Source: CAZDKK01 sp964506245 (GTDB taxonomy: Bacteria > Eisenbacteria > RBG-16-71-46 > CAIMUX01 > WJJG01). From it: a stretch of 64,000 bases of DNA. The number at the start of each line of letters is the position of its first letter. Position 1 is the stretch's first letter. The translations under genes and the position numbers were made by a program. Below, one piece after another: positions 25,652-35,800 of the stretch. Below the pieces are notes generated by a model, which saw nothing but the letters and a program-made list of their open reading frames with translations, ran no database searches and had not been told where the DNA came from. Where the stretch lies: assembly GCA_964506245.1 (NCBI GenBank), contig CAZDKK010000004.1, positions 62,001 to 126,000 of the forward strand. The letters run 5' to 3'.

Positions 25652-26797
25652 CTACGACAGCAACACTTGCCGGTACACGTCCAATGCCCTCTCCCCGCTC
25701 GCGAGGAGTTCCTCAACCAGCTCGATCTTCTCGTAGAGGAACTTGCGCGGATCCTTCTCCCTGTACGCCTTGGACAGAACTGCGGCGACGGAGATTCCCG
25801 CCGCGTTGTCGCTCCCGGCGCCCCGGACGAGGACGTCCATTTCCTTTGCAGCCCGCAATCGCCTTGGGGATCTCTCTGAGGTGATGACTTCACACGAGTG
25901 TGCTTCCGCCACGAGCTCCTTGAGCAGTGGAGATGTATCCAGATGCTCTTCGCTGCTGTGTCTCAGTAGCTGGTGCCCTTGTTCGTGCAGCAGGAGCAGA
26001 TACTCCTCATCCTCCTGATCCAGGGATTCCTGGAGCAAGATGCGATCGCGGGGCGCGAATCTCTCGCACAGTGGGTTCGCGGGGACATGAAGGTTGTCGA
26101 TCAGGATGCGCTTGACTGCCCGGTCGTAGTCCAAGGCCAGGGATCTGACCGAAATGCGCTGGGCATCGGCGGAGGCAGACATCGAAAGAGGATACCGGGG
26201 CGAGGTGAGTTCATCCTTCGTCAGGACGTACGGGATAGATGCATCCTGTCGAGCCGGTGTCTTTGATTCAGCAGCCGTGTGGTAGTAGTAGTGCAGTCCG
26301 TGGTACCAAAGACCGCTCACACCGGCGAAGGTGGAGAGGTAGATGACAACCTCGATGCGGAGGAAGGTAGTGTTGCCCCAACAGAGATTGGGAGTGGGTA
26401 CAGGAGGTGGGAGCTCCGGGGCATTCGGATCCAGTGCGAGTTCTTCGATGGCCAAGAGGGACTCCAGGATGTGGGCAAGGTGGGAAGGGTGTTCGAGTGC
26501 CTGGCGTATCTCGGATTGCCGGTGCTGGAGGTCCTCGGCACACGGCATGGAGTTGTACCAGGAACGGACGGTCTGGTCGAATCGATCCGGATGCACCAGC
26601 TGCTCGCGCAGCGTGGCTGCGCTGCCTGGGTTCTGCTGCAGGTAGACGGTGATGATCCCCAGTGGGACCTCTCTGTATGGCTTGAAGGGATCGAACAGAA
26701 CCTGCGCCGGATCCGCCAGATACGTGGTGAAGGCGCCGGCGCGCAGTTCCTGGATCTGGAGGTTCTTGAGGAACTCCGCAAGGGGGACGGTGACCAT
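25652..26797 (-). CDS. putative HExGH metallopeptidase
   Basis: 381-residue protein whose motif LLLLHEQGHQLL at about residue 277 has the HExxH pattern of zinc peptidases. Downstream VAEAHSCEVITSE and other acidic residues could supply the third ligand. The first ~150 residues are helical with no recognised domain. A hydrophobic stretch (VVIYLSTFAGVSGLWYHG) near residue 150 could be one membrane helix. The ATG at 26797 has GGGAGA at 7 bases. It converges on the acyltransferase gene and is unrelated in sequence to the HELAH protein at 22568, so this region holds two independent peptidase-like genes. Confidence 0.6.
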   Translation of the reverse strand: MVTVPLAEFLKNLQIQELRAGAFTTYLADPAQVLFDPFKPYREVPLGIITVYLQQNPGSAATLREQLVHPDRFDQTVRSWYNSMPCAEDLQHRQSEIRQALEHPSHLAHILESLLAIEELALDPNAPELPPPVPTPNLCWGNTTFLRIEVVIYLSTFAGVSGLWYHGLHYYYHTAAESKTPARQDASIPYVLTKDELTSPRYPLSMSASADAQRISVRSLALDYDRAVKRILIDNLHVPANPLCERFAPRDRILLQESLDQEDEEYLLLLHEQGHQLLRHSSEEHLDTSPLLKELVAEAHSCEVITSERSPRRLRAAKEMDVLVRGAGSDNAAGISVAAVLSKAYREKDPRKFLYEKIELVEELLASGERALDVYRQVLLS

Positions 26798-26891
26798 GGT
26801 GGATTCTCCCTTGGCGAGCATAGCAGAAACCGACTTGGGAATCGGGACCCGGGCGGCCTGCGGAACACGCACCTGGCGCCGACACCTCAGG

Positions 26892-26999
26892 CACGCGGTT
26901 CCGAGTGCGCTCGATCTCGGCCATGAGCTCGAGCGGCTCCGCGCTGCGCGGATCGATACGCAGCGCTGCCTCGACCGCCGCTCCCGGCCGCGGGATCAC
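26892..26999 (-). pseudogene. possible TPR-protein fragment
   Basis: About 36 codons read AALRIDPRSAEPLELMAEIE, the look of a tetratricopeptide helix pair. No start or continuing domain is seen. It may be the remaining end of a lost gene. Confidence 0.25.
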
Positions 27000-27024
27000 G
27001 CCTTGAATCTACAGGTGGTCACGT

Positions 27025-27071
27025 TTTCCCCGCCGCGTATGGTCTATGCCAGCCCACGCGCGGCGGGGAAA
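27025..27071 (-). terminator. hairpin downstream of the sorting-domain gene
   Basis: TTTCCCCGCCGCG (27025-27037) and CGCGGCGGGGAAA (27059-27071) form a perfect 13-bp stem with a 21-base loop, 68 bases after the stop at 27139. It is a likely transcription end despite the missing T-tract. Confidence 0.5.
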
Positions 27072-27138
27072 CCTGAACGCGGTCGCGAAGGCGGACCACG
27101 CTAGCCCAGTGGCCGTCGGCCTGGATGCCGTTCGCGTG

Positions 27139-28917
27139 CTATCTCAACAACACCGTCGCGCTCCGCGCGCTCTCTCCGCCGCCGTGCACGAGCGAGTAGA
27201 AGTAGAGCCCCGCGGGCGCCCGGCGGCCCGTCCCATCCCGTCCGTCCCAAATCACCTGGCTCTCGCCCGCATCTAGGTAGCCAAGCGGGAGCCGGCACAC
27301 CAGACGCCCGCAGGCGTCGGAGATCACCAAGCCGGCATCGGCGAGCTGCACGGGCGTGACGAGACGGATCACCGTCTGCTGGGCGAACGGGCTGGGCGCG
27401 TTCGACAGCCGGATCGATGACGTCGCACCCCGCTCGCCCCCGGTCACCGCGGCTGGGTCCACCCCGAGTGTCCCGTCCGGATAGATGTTCTGACCGTAGA
27501 TGTCGATCTCCCCGCTCCGTGAATCCTCCCAGACGGCAATGGCCATCTCGTCCGGGGTCGCGATCACCGGGAGGCGCCCCTTGTCGCTGAGCGTGGTTGC
27601 GATCGTGAGGATCGGCTGGGGCCAGACGGTCACCCCAGCGGCGTCGACCCTCATCGCCTGCACGACCCTGCCGAGGTAGGGGCCCGCGATCTCCTCGAAC
27701 CAGAAGACCATCGCGCCGTCCGCGCAGGGCGTGCTGCGGTACATCGTCTTGTACATCGTGCTGAGCGGGATGAACGTGCGCCCCTGATCACCCCAGAGGC
27801 GCTCCCCGCTGACTGAAAGACGCTGGCCGTACAGGCCCCAGGTCGATTGCTGCGCATTGCGTTCGTCCCAGAAGACGAAGCACTCTTCGGTATCGGGGTG
27901 ATAGGTCAGAGTGGGCGCGATGTGGTTGCGGGTGGCATCCAGGGTCACGCGCGCGCCATTGTGTCCGAAGAGCTCGGTTCCGAGAGCGTCCAGGTGCTGC
28001 ACGCGCACATTGTGCAGGTTGCCCTCGGATGCATTCCACGCCGAGACCACCCCGCCGGCGGAGTCGGAGCTGATCGTCGGGCGGTAGCCCATGGGCAGGG
28101 CGACCTGATCGTAGATGTGGACGACGCTGGGCCAGACGGCGCTGCCATCCGGCGCGAAGCGCTGGGCGTAGAGGTGGCGCGGGCTCATGTAGGAGGAGAT
28201 GTCGCGCACCCAAGAGATGATGACGCTGCCGGCCAGCGAGGGGGCCGGGCAGGAGAAGGAGGGTGACTCGCCGGGATCTCCGGCGATGCGCAGCCCCCCG
28301 GCCGCGTACCGCAAGACCCCTTCGGGGCTGAGGCGCTGCATGTAGATTGCGCCGTCTCCGGAGATCGGGAACCACGACCAGGTGACGACGACGTCCCCGT
28401 CATCGGCCACCGTGACGGTCGGGCTCATCTCGTCCCCCGTCATTGCCGACAGTGAGATGCCGTCCGGCCCCCAGAGGAAGTCGCCGGCCGGGCTGATCTT
28501 GTACGCGACGACGTCCAGGGTCGCGCCGGCGCGCATATCCGAGAAGACCATGATGGCGTTGTCATCGCCGTCGACGGTGAGATCCCAGCCGAAGAGAGCG
28601 CTGTTCTGGGGGTGGTTGCTGATGAGGATCCCGCCGTGCGGCCAGGCCTCGTTGCCGAGGCGGTCGAGGCGCTGTAGATAGGCGCAGTAGCTACCCGAGG
28701 TGGGATCGAACCAGCCGACGAAGCACCCCCCATCGGACGTCGGCCCCGGGATCGGCTCGGTCTCGCCGCCCGCGCGATTGGCGATGCAGAGATTGACGGC
28801 TGGGTCGCTGGGCCAGAGAGCCGTGGCGGTGGGGACGGGGAGCACCACGGCAGCGGCAAGGGCCACCAGCGCAATGGCCCGGTGCATGAGAGAGACCTCT
28901 CGCGAAGCAGGTGACAT
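27139..28917 (-). CDS. secreted beta-propeller-like protein with FlgD/T9SS-type C-terminal domain
   Basis: 592-residue exported protein. A signal peptide (LVALAAAVVLPVPTATA) is followed by repeated segments of ~65 residues with W-x-DxR and YxQRL patterns (YLQRLDRLG, YMQRLSPEG, YAQRFAPDG, YGQRLSVSG, YGQNIYPDG). These suggest a beta-propeller or similar repeat fold. The last 85 residues (APSPFAQQTVIRL, then GRLVCRLPLG, QVIWDGRDGTGRRAPAGLYFY) are the FlgD-like/T9SS sorting fold common in the FCB group. GGAGG lies 6 bases before the ATG at 28917; an ATG at 28887 is the alternative. Surface attachment or secretion is inferred, and no secretion genes are nearby. Confidence 0.8.
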   Translation of the reverse strand: MSPASREVSLMHRAIALVALAAAVVLPVPTATALWPSDPAVNLCIANRAGGETEPIPGPTSDGGCFVGWFDPTSGSYCAYLQRLDRLGNEAWPHGGILISNHPQNSALFGWDLTVDGDDNAIMVFSDMRAGATLDVVAYKISPAGDFLWGPDGISLSAMTGDEMSPTVTVADDGDVVVTWSWFPISGDGAIYMQRLSPEGVLRYAAGGLRIAGDPGESPSFSCPAPSLAGSVIISWVRDISSYMSPRHLYAQRFAPDGSAVWPSVVHIYDQVALPMGYRPTISSDSAGGVVSAWNASEGNLHNVRVQHLDALGTELFGHNGARVTLDATRNHIAPTLTYHPDTEECFVFWDERNAQQSTWGLYGQRLSVSGERLWGDQGRTFIPLSTMYKTMYRSTPCADGAMVFWFEEIAGPYLGRVVQAMRVDAAGVTVWPQPILTIATTLSDKGRLPVIATPDEMAIAVWEDSRSGEIDIYGQNIYPDGTLGVDPAAVTGGERGATSSIRLSNAPSPFAQQTVIRLVTPVQLADAGLVISDACGRLVCRLPLGYLDAGESQVIWDGRDGTGRRAPAGLYFYSLVHGGGESARSATVLLR

Positions 28918-29116
28918 GGGGAGCCTCCTTCGGTGGGCGTCGTCGTCGGTCGGGGACGGCGTCAGTGGGACCGCGCTCGATCCCTACCATTGTATCCCAG
29001 GGTGGCCGCGCCGGGGTAGTCCATGCCCCAGTCCATGCCCCTGTCTCAGGCGGGAGGCGCCGGATCGCCTGGCATGCCGGCGTGGGGGAGGCGACGCAGG
29101 TTCAGGTGCCCGGCCC

Positions 29117-30004
29117 TCAGAGCGCTCGGGTCATCTCGTACTGCCCGACGGTGGGCACGAACCCCATCGCCATCAGGAAGACCGCGGTCTCGCGCGCCGA
29201 GGCATCCACGTTGATGATCGTGAGGTCGCGATCGGGGGCCACCTGGGCCCGGACCGAGCGCAGCAGGCGCGTGCCCACGCCCGCGCGGCGGGCGTCCCGC
29301 GCCACCGCGAGCTGGAGGATCCGCCCGGCCGCCGGGATAAACGCCACGTACCCAACGCCGCGCCCGTTGCGAAAGGCGCCGAGGACCGTCACGCGGCCCG
29401 ATGCGCGGGCAACCGCGCCCGGCGAGTTCTGCCACGACGGCTGCCAGTCCCAGAACGACGTCCACAGGTCCCAGGCCGGAGCGCTCACCCCCTCGATGCG
29501 CAGCGCGGGGCCAGCGCCCTCCCGGGAGGCCGGGACGGCACCCGGAGCGCCAGCGCCTGAGATGGGATCGGCTGGGCGCTTGTAGCACTGCAGCTCGCGA
29601 GTCGGTTCGAATCCCAGCTCGCGGTAGGCCCGGATCGCCGGTTCGTTCTCGCGGATCACCTCGAGCAGGCACCTGCGGACGCCGCTTTCAGCCAGCTTGG
29701 GCACGGCGAAGCGGAACATCTCCCCGGCCACGCCCCGGCCGCGGTGCGCCGGCACGACGCCCGTCCCCGCGTCGTAGGCCGTGAGTACCCCACCCCAGAC
29801 GTCGACGCCATTCAGCAGCAGCCCGACCATCTCGCCCTGCTCGAAGGCGCCCACCGAGAGCTCCAGGCGCACGGCGCTCTCGCGGAGGTGGTCGCCGAGC
29901 CGCTCCTCGCTGAGCTGCGACTCGACGAAGTAGTCGGCGAAGGCCTTGTTGAAGGCGACCCGCACCTCCCCCAGATCGGCGGGCGAGAGAAACCGGAAGG
30001 TCAT
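29117..30004 (-). CDS. tandem GNAT N-acetyltransferase
   Basis: 295-residue protein with two GNAT domains. The first spans about 1-145 with the acetyl-CoA loop VVPAHRGRGVAGEMF and ends RAYRELGFEPTRELQCY. The second spans about 170-295 with ILQLAVARDARRAGVGTRLL and ETAVFLMAMGFVPTVGQYEM. Both carry the R/Q-x-x-G-x-G/A pattern, so both may bind cofactor. I chose ATG 30004, where GAGGTGG precedes; a longer frame adds 13 residues with no domain. The substrate is unknown. It is a single gene. Confidence 0.8.
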   Translation of the reverse strand: MTFRFLSPADLGEVRVAFNKAFADYFVESQLSEERLGDHLRESAVRLELSVGAFEQGEMVGLLLNGVDVWGGVLTAYDAGTGVVPAHRGRGVAGEMFRFAVPKLAESGVRRCLLEVIRENEPAIRAYRELGFEPTRELQCYKRPADPISGAGAPGAVPASREGAGPALRIEGVSAPAWDLWTSFWDWQPSWQNSPGAVARASGRVTVLGAFRNGRGVGYVAFIPAAGRILQLAVARDARRAGVGTRLLRSVRAQVAPDRDLTIINVDASARETAVFLMAMGFVPTVGQYEMTRAL

Positions 30005-30655
30005 GTCCACCTCACGAAGAAGGCCCCACCCCTCGCGGGGCAAGCGGCCGCCACGAGCAGCAGCCCCCGGACGACACGGGCGACCAGCCCATCACGACCG
30101 ACCGCGGCGGGTCAAGGCAGAAGAGCGCCTCCGAACTGCGAGACGCACGCGCGATCATGTGAGACCGCTACCCCCAACACCCGGCGGGCCGCGTGCCGCA
30201 GGCGGCTCCCTCACGACATACGCAGCGGGGCAGGTCGTGAACCCATGAAGCGGGCGCGAGATGCCGACGTCCCCACCGCCCTCGCCCCCGGCCAAGGCCG
30301 GCGGAGAAAGGGGGGTCGGGTCGGCTGGCGACCTGGCTCGAGGCCCCGCGCGAGAGCGGCACGGAAGCTGCATGAAGGAGCGGCGAGGCGGACATGCAAC
30401 TGGGCATGGCCGGCCTGTGCGCTGGCGAGAGGCCGAGCAGGTGGGTCCGGGAGCGGCCTGCCGGGAACCGCGCCCGGGTGGCAAGGAGGGGAGCCACCCG
30501 GAACGCAGGGGCAGCCAGCCCCTGGACTCAACGCTCGGCCTCTCGACCTGACCCGCGGCGGACCAGAAACCATGTGTGAGCGCCGTGCAATCGTAGTGTT
30601 ATCGTTTACTAGCTAAAATGATCCCCAGTAAGGTTCTATGCGCTCGTAGTCTTTT
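30005..30655. other. 650-bp gap with no convincing gene
   Basis: High-GC sequence with Pro/Arg-rich short frames only. The right end (30570-30655) is AT-richer and lies downstream of the secreted protein gene. I see no clear terminator hairpin. Confidence 0.4.
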
Positions 30656-31156
30656 CTAGTCGCACCGCAGCTGGATGATGTTCTCCTGCTCGTCCCACCA
30701 CGTGTCCCCGCACGTCGAGTTGGGACAGCTCTCGATGTCCCACAGGCTCGGCGCGTTCCCGTTCGGGGAGATCCAGGTGTAGACGTGCGTGGCATCGTCG
30801 GTGCCGCATGCCTCGACCGACACGCGGGCCTGATCGCCACCCTCCAGGATCGTGAATGAGAATTCGACGTAGCCCTTCTCCGTGTAGCCATCGTCCGTCG
30901 CGACGATCCCGCTTCCGGCGCGCCGAATCTCCACCGAGACCGATGCGCCGTCATAGGGAGCCCCGGAGCAATCCGTGACCATCAGCTTGAGCGTTCCGGC
31001 ATCCATCGCCCACGCGGCATCCGTCCCCAGCAGGGCCATGCCCGAGAAGACCGCCGCGAGGGCGAAGATCGCTCCGAGGATCGGCACCCCCACCCGCGCA
31101 GGGGTTCCGGCCTCTTGGAGGTTGATGGTGGGTGAGAACAGGTGGGACGCAGTCAT
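30656..31156 (-). CDS. small secreted protein downstream of the sigma54 activator
   Basis: 166-residue exported protein of unknown function. Its long N terminus has a hydrophobic segment (ILGAIFALAAVFSGMALLG) ending in AWA, a signal peptidase-like site. The mature part has a beta-sandwich look (LKLMVTDCSGAPYDGASVSV, then VEFSFTILEGGDQARVSVEA) and four or five Cys, likely disulfide-bonded, ending in NIIQLRCD. The ATG at 31156 has AGGAGG at 5 bases. It follows the regulator gene by 50 bases in the same direction, so it is probably the third gene of the kinase-activator operon and a candidate target or signal. Confidence 0.7.
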   Translation of the reverse strand: MTASHLFSPTINLQEAGTPARVGVPILGAIFALAAVFSGMALLGTDAAWAMDAGTLKLMVTDCSGAPYDGASVSVEIRRAGSGIVATDDGYTEKGYVEFSFTILEGGDQARVSVEACGTDDATHVYTWISPNGNAPSLWDIESCPNSTCGDTWWDEQENIIQLRCD

Positions 31157-31206
31157 GACGACCTCCTTCGCCAGCACACAAGGGCGCGACGGAGGCCGCC
31201 CCGGTG

Positions 31207-32862
31207 CTAGCTGGTTGTTTGGATCTCCAGCTTCTGGACCTTCCGCGCCAACGTGTTGCGGTGCATGCCCAGGAGCTGGGCGGCTCTAGAAACGTTGCCG
31301 TCCGCTTCGTCCAAGGCCCGCTGGATGGCTTCCCTCTCGCACTCGGCCAGCGTGGGCACCGGCTCAGGTGGCTCAGCCGGCGGCGTCACCGTGTCCCGCT
31401 CTGCCTGGGCGTAGGCCGCCCATTGGTCGCGTCGCGTCGATTCGATCCGGCGGACGAGGTCCGCGTCGACGACGTCGCGACGCGCGAACAGGACGAGCCG
31501 CCTGACCAGCGACTGCAGCTCGCGCGCGTTGCCCATCCAGGGCATCGATTGGAGGCAATCCATCGCATCCGGGGTGAAACGAATCCCGGATCCGCGGCCT
31601 TGGGCGTGGCGGTCCGTAAGCAAGAAGTGATCCACCATGGGCGGGATGTCCTCCGGCCGCTCGCGCAGCGGCGGCACGGAGATCTCCACGACGCTCACAC
31701 GGTGGTAGAGCTCCTTCAGGAAGGTGCCGTCTCCCAGCCGGTTGATGAGATCCGGCTGGCTGGCAGAGATCAGGCGGGAATCCACGGTGTACTGATCGCC
31801 GCCCACGGGCCGCGCGACGCCGTCGTCCACCGCCCGGAGCAGCTTGCCCTGCAGATCCGCGTCCAGCTTCGAGATCTCGTCGAGGAAGAGGGAGCTGCCA
31901 TCGGCCTCGCGGAAGAGCCCGCGGGTGGCACGCACCGCCCCGGTGAAGGCCCCCTTCGCGACGCCAAAGAAGATGCTCTCCATGAGGGCTTCCGGGATCG
32001 CGGCGCAGTTGTAGTAGACGAGATGCTTGTGCCCGCGGCGGCTCGCGTCGTGGATGGTCTGGGCGATGAGGTTCTTGCCCGTGCCCGTCTCTCCCACGAG
32101 CAGGACGGACATGTCGGTGCCCGCGGCCACGGCTGCCTCGTCGAGGGTGGAGCGCATCTTCTTGCTGACTGCGATAATGCGGTCGAAGGGGTTGGATCCC
32201 GCGAGGCGGCGCAGGCTGAGCACCTCGCGGCGGGTCTCCTCATACAGGTGCGCGTTGGCCAGAAGGGCCGCGGCCAGCCCCGCGAAGGCCTTCAGGAAGC
32301 GGCCGACCTCGTCCGGGAAGGTCCAGTGCGTCGAGGGGGCGTCGAGGTAGATGACCCCGATCGTCCGGCCGCGCGTCACGAGCGGAGCGCAGAGCACCGA
32401 CCGGATGGACTTGAGCGGGATGCTGTGCGCCTCCCGCAGCGTCGGCTCGAGCCGGGCGTCTTGCAGGACCTGGACCTCCCCGGCCTGCCCCCGCTCCAGG
32501 ATCGTGCGGCTGATGCGCTCGATGCTCTCCAGCTCTTCCCCGGCCACGTCGCGGGCGACGACCGGTACCAGGGCCCCCCCTTCGCCCGTGCCCAAGTAGA
32601 GGATCCCGCGCTCCGCCCCCAGCGAGCGGATGGCGGCGTCGAGGGTCTCCGCCACGAGCGCGCGGGGATCGAGGGTAGAGGCGATGGAGCAGGCGGCTAC
32701 CTGGAACGAGTCGAAGGCTCGCTGTTGGCCCCACTCTCGACCGCGGTCGAGGGTTCGATCCAGGGACTCCTTGGCGATCCCGCTGTCGAGGTCGACGCGC
32801 AGGCTCTCGATCGCGTCCACGTCAGCGGCTGCCTCCGCCCACTCAGGCTCTCTTGACATCAT
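31207..32862 (-). CDS. sigma54-dependent transcriptional activator (GAF-AAA-Fis)
   Basis: 551-residue enhancer-binding protein. Residues ~50-205 form a GAF-type sensor. The AAA+ domain has Walker A GETGTGKN at 257-264, the sigma54-contacting GAFTGA at 304-309 and Walker B SLFLDE at 324-329, with arginine finger region YHRVSVVEISVPPLRERPED. A Fis-type helix-turn-helix ends the protein; its recognition helix region LLGMHRNTLARKV resembles that of NtrC. There is no receiver domain, so control is through GAF or the partner kinase. The start overlaps the kinase stop (ATGA). Four NtrC-like dyads lie upstream of the operon at 36201-36334, suggesting autoregulation. Confidence 0.9.
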   Translation of the reverse strand: MMSREPEWAEAAADVDAIESLRVDLDSGIAKESLDRTLDRGREWGQQRAFDSFQVAACSIASTLDPRALVAETLDAAIRSLGAERGILYLGTGEGGALVPVVARDVAGEELESIERISRTILERGQAGEVQVLQDARLEPTLREAHSIPLKSIRSVLCAPLVTRGRTIGVIYLDAPSTHWTFPDEVGRFLKAFAGLAAALLANAHLYEETRREVLSLRRLAGSNPFDRIIAVSKKMRSTLDEAAVAAGTDMSVLLVGETGTGKNLIAQTIHDASRRGHKHLVYYNCAAIPEALMESIFFGVAKGAFTGAVRATRGLFREADGSSLFLDEISKLDADLQGKLLRAVDDGVARPVGGDQYTVDSRLISASQPDLINRLGDGTFLKELYHRVSVVEISVPPLRERPEDIPPMVDHFLLTDRHAQGRGSGIRFTPDAMDCLQSMPWMGNARELQSLVRRLVLFARRDVVDADLVRRIESTRRDQWAAYAQAERDTVTPPAEPPEPVPTLAECEREAIQRALDEADGNVSRAAQLLGMHRNTLARKVQKLEIQTTS

Positions 32863-35800
32863 CTCGCTCCTCCGTTGAGCGTCGCGGTCCCCGCCGTCTG
32901 CGAGGCCGCGCCCTCCATCCTGAATTGCAGTCGCGTCTCCAGGGCGTCGACGAGCAGGCCCTTGCAGCCCGCCCGGCTGGCCAGCGCGATGGCCTCCTCG
33001 AGCGCCGCGTGCGCGCCCCCCATCTCACCCTGGGTTGCGCGGGCACGCGCCAGGCACAGCAGCGCGCGCCCGCGGTAGTAACTCCGGCCATGCTGGCCCA
33101 GCCGGGCCAGCTCTTCCTGGAACAGCGCAGCGGCCGCCCCATCCCGGGCCGCCAGATGGAGCAAGCCCGCGTGGTGGAGGTAGCGCGCCGCGGTGTGCGC
33201 ATCCGCGGCCCTCCGCCCCTCCTCCAAACCAGCCGCCAGATGCTCGCGGGCCGCCGCCGGATCGCCCTCGAGCTGGGCGCGGAATGCCCGGAGGCGGGCC
33301 GCCGCGGTGGGCTCCAGTCGAATGGGCATCTCCGGCTCGAGCAGCAGCTCGGTCCCGAATTCGCGCACCACCTCCCAGGCCTCGAAGTCGAGCAGGACAT
33401 CGAGGAGTTGCTGCAGGCAGTCGGAGACGGCGTAGACGAAGCGGCCCTCGAGGATGTCGCGCCAGGCCAGCGCGGACTCGCTGATGGCGGCGTTCGCATT
33501 GCCCAGATGCAGGTGGCAGAAGCCGATCAGCATGCGCGCGCCCAAGCGCATCAACTGCGAGGCGCGCACGGACGGGGTCTGGATCAGGCCCAGTGCTTCC
33601 CGTAGGGCCTTGTCGACCCGGTCCGATTCGGCCCAGGCCCACGCTCGCTGCATGCGCAGATTGGAAACCCGCGCGCGCGAGATCCGCCCCTGCAGTCTGC
33701 GCAGGCCCTCCTCGATGCAGCGGGCGGCGGCCTCGTCGTCGTGGACCTGGCTGTACATGATGCTCAGATTGGCGCGCAGCTGCGCCTCGGACTCCGGCCC
33801 CGGATCCTCGGCCAGGGCGGCCTCGAGCAGCGCGATGCCCGCGGGCGGATCGTGCGCGAACCGCAGAACCGCCAGAAGTTGGAGGCCCTGTTGCTCGTAT
33901 GGATGCCCGGTGCCGCGCAAGAGGGCGATCGCCCCCGTCAGGTGTTCCTCGGCCTTCGCCGTGTCCCCGCGCACGCGGGCCGCGGAGCCGCGCAGGTATT
34001 CCAACACCCCGGGCGACGGGCCGCCCCTTAGCTGTGCGAGCCGCTCGAGCTCGGCCAGATGCTGCTCGTAGCCGGCATCATCGTGTCCCCGCAGCGCGCG
34101 CTCGGCGAGGGAGCCGTGGGCCGCAGCGCACGTGCCGATGTCGGAGGACTCCGCTGCCTGAGCCTGCAGTGCCAAGGCTGCCCCTGGCTCGCGGAACACG
34201 AGGGCGTTCGAGGCAAGGAAGGTCAGGCGCTCAGCGGTCCAGGCCGGCGCGAGAAGCTCCGCCAGGGCAGCAGCCTGGCGCTGGACCTCTTCGCGCGACC
34301 AACGCAGCGGCGGCTCGTCCGGGTAGGCGAGAAGATCCTGCACGTGGCCCCACACCCGGCGTTTCTCGGCCCGCAGCAGAGCCTCACCGATCCAAGCGCC
34401 CTCCCGCTGTCGATCTCCGAGGCGCCTGGCTCGCCGGGCCGCGAAAAGGACAGCCTCCAGCCGATCGGGATCCGGGAAGGCGTGGTCGTTGAGCCACCGA
34501 TCCACGAGATCGGCGTCGGGTGGGGTCACGACGCCCTCTCGGCCAGCGGGGCCTGGGGGGAGGCCTGCCCCGCCCCACGCGAGCGCCTCCTCCCACAGGG
34601 CGCGGGTGACGAAGGCAAGGCGGTCCGTGTCCTCGGCAATGAGCAGGGCTGAATCGAGCAGCTCCGGTAGGCTGCCCGAGGGGTGGAATCGATCGAGAAG
34701 GTCCTGGGCCAGCCGGCGGGGGAAACTGCGGCCAGCGCGCGCCAGGATGCGCAGGGCCTCCCGCTCGCCGGGCGCCAGTTCGGTCAGATTGAGGTACGGA
34801 GTCGGGGGAGACCCGCGCTGCGATCGCCAGTGCACCCGATCCAGCTCGACGACCCAGCTGAGTCCTGTCTCTCTTCCATCGTGCTGTACCAGTTCGCGAA
34901 ACAGCTCCGCGGAGCAGCGGAGATCGCCATCACTCGCCGTCAGCAGTCGGCTCGCCAGCGACTCCGTCAGGTCTCCCCCGGACTCCATGCTGCCGGCGAC
35001 GATCTCCGCGAACGCGGGTGCATCCAATGGCGGCAAGGACCGCTCCTCCCATCCGGGCTGCGAGCGGATCACGCGCAGCAGATCCCTCGCTAGATCGGGA
35101 GGGAACCCACGGAGGCGCCTGGAGAGACTAGGAAGCGCAATCAGGAGCGACCCTGCGTCCTGAATGCATCTCTCCAGGTGTCCGACGAGCTCTTGGCCCT
35201 CGCGCCCCTCCGCCCGCAGGGATCCGACGTCCAGGATCCGCAGCGGAGGGCCGTCACCGGCCGCGGCCTCCAGCGTCACTTCCCACAGGAAGCGGCTGAG
35301 TCCCAGGCCGCGCCGCGTAAAGAGCAAGATCCGTACCAAGCGGCCGTTCGTGACCAGGTTCGTGATGTCGGTCAGGAGCTCAGCCCGCCCGCGCAGCGGT
35401 CCACCGCCGAAGGGCGGCCAGCGGAACCCGGAGGGCGGCAGCCGAAACGTCGCTTCGAGGTCATCGCGCAAGGCCAGCATGTGGGGGTAGCGCTGGCCGG
35501 GAATCCTGCGGCACAACCTCTCCAGGATGGGCGACCAGCGAGAATCCCGCGCGAGCTGGGGAAACAACTCCCTCAGGATGACGCCCAGCGAGTACTGGTC
35601 TGCCCGCCCGTCGACGATCCATCCGCGCGTGATCTCGGGTGCGATGAAGGGCGGCGTGCCGCCCGCATGCATATCGGCTTCGAAGTCCCTGCTGCGCGCG
35701 CGGCCGAAGTCGAGACACCGCACCGCCGGCTCACCCGGCGCATCCAAAAGGAACAGGTTTTCCGGCGAAATATCGCCGTGGACCATGCCCGTGCGATGCA

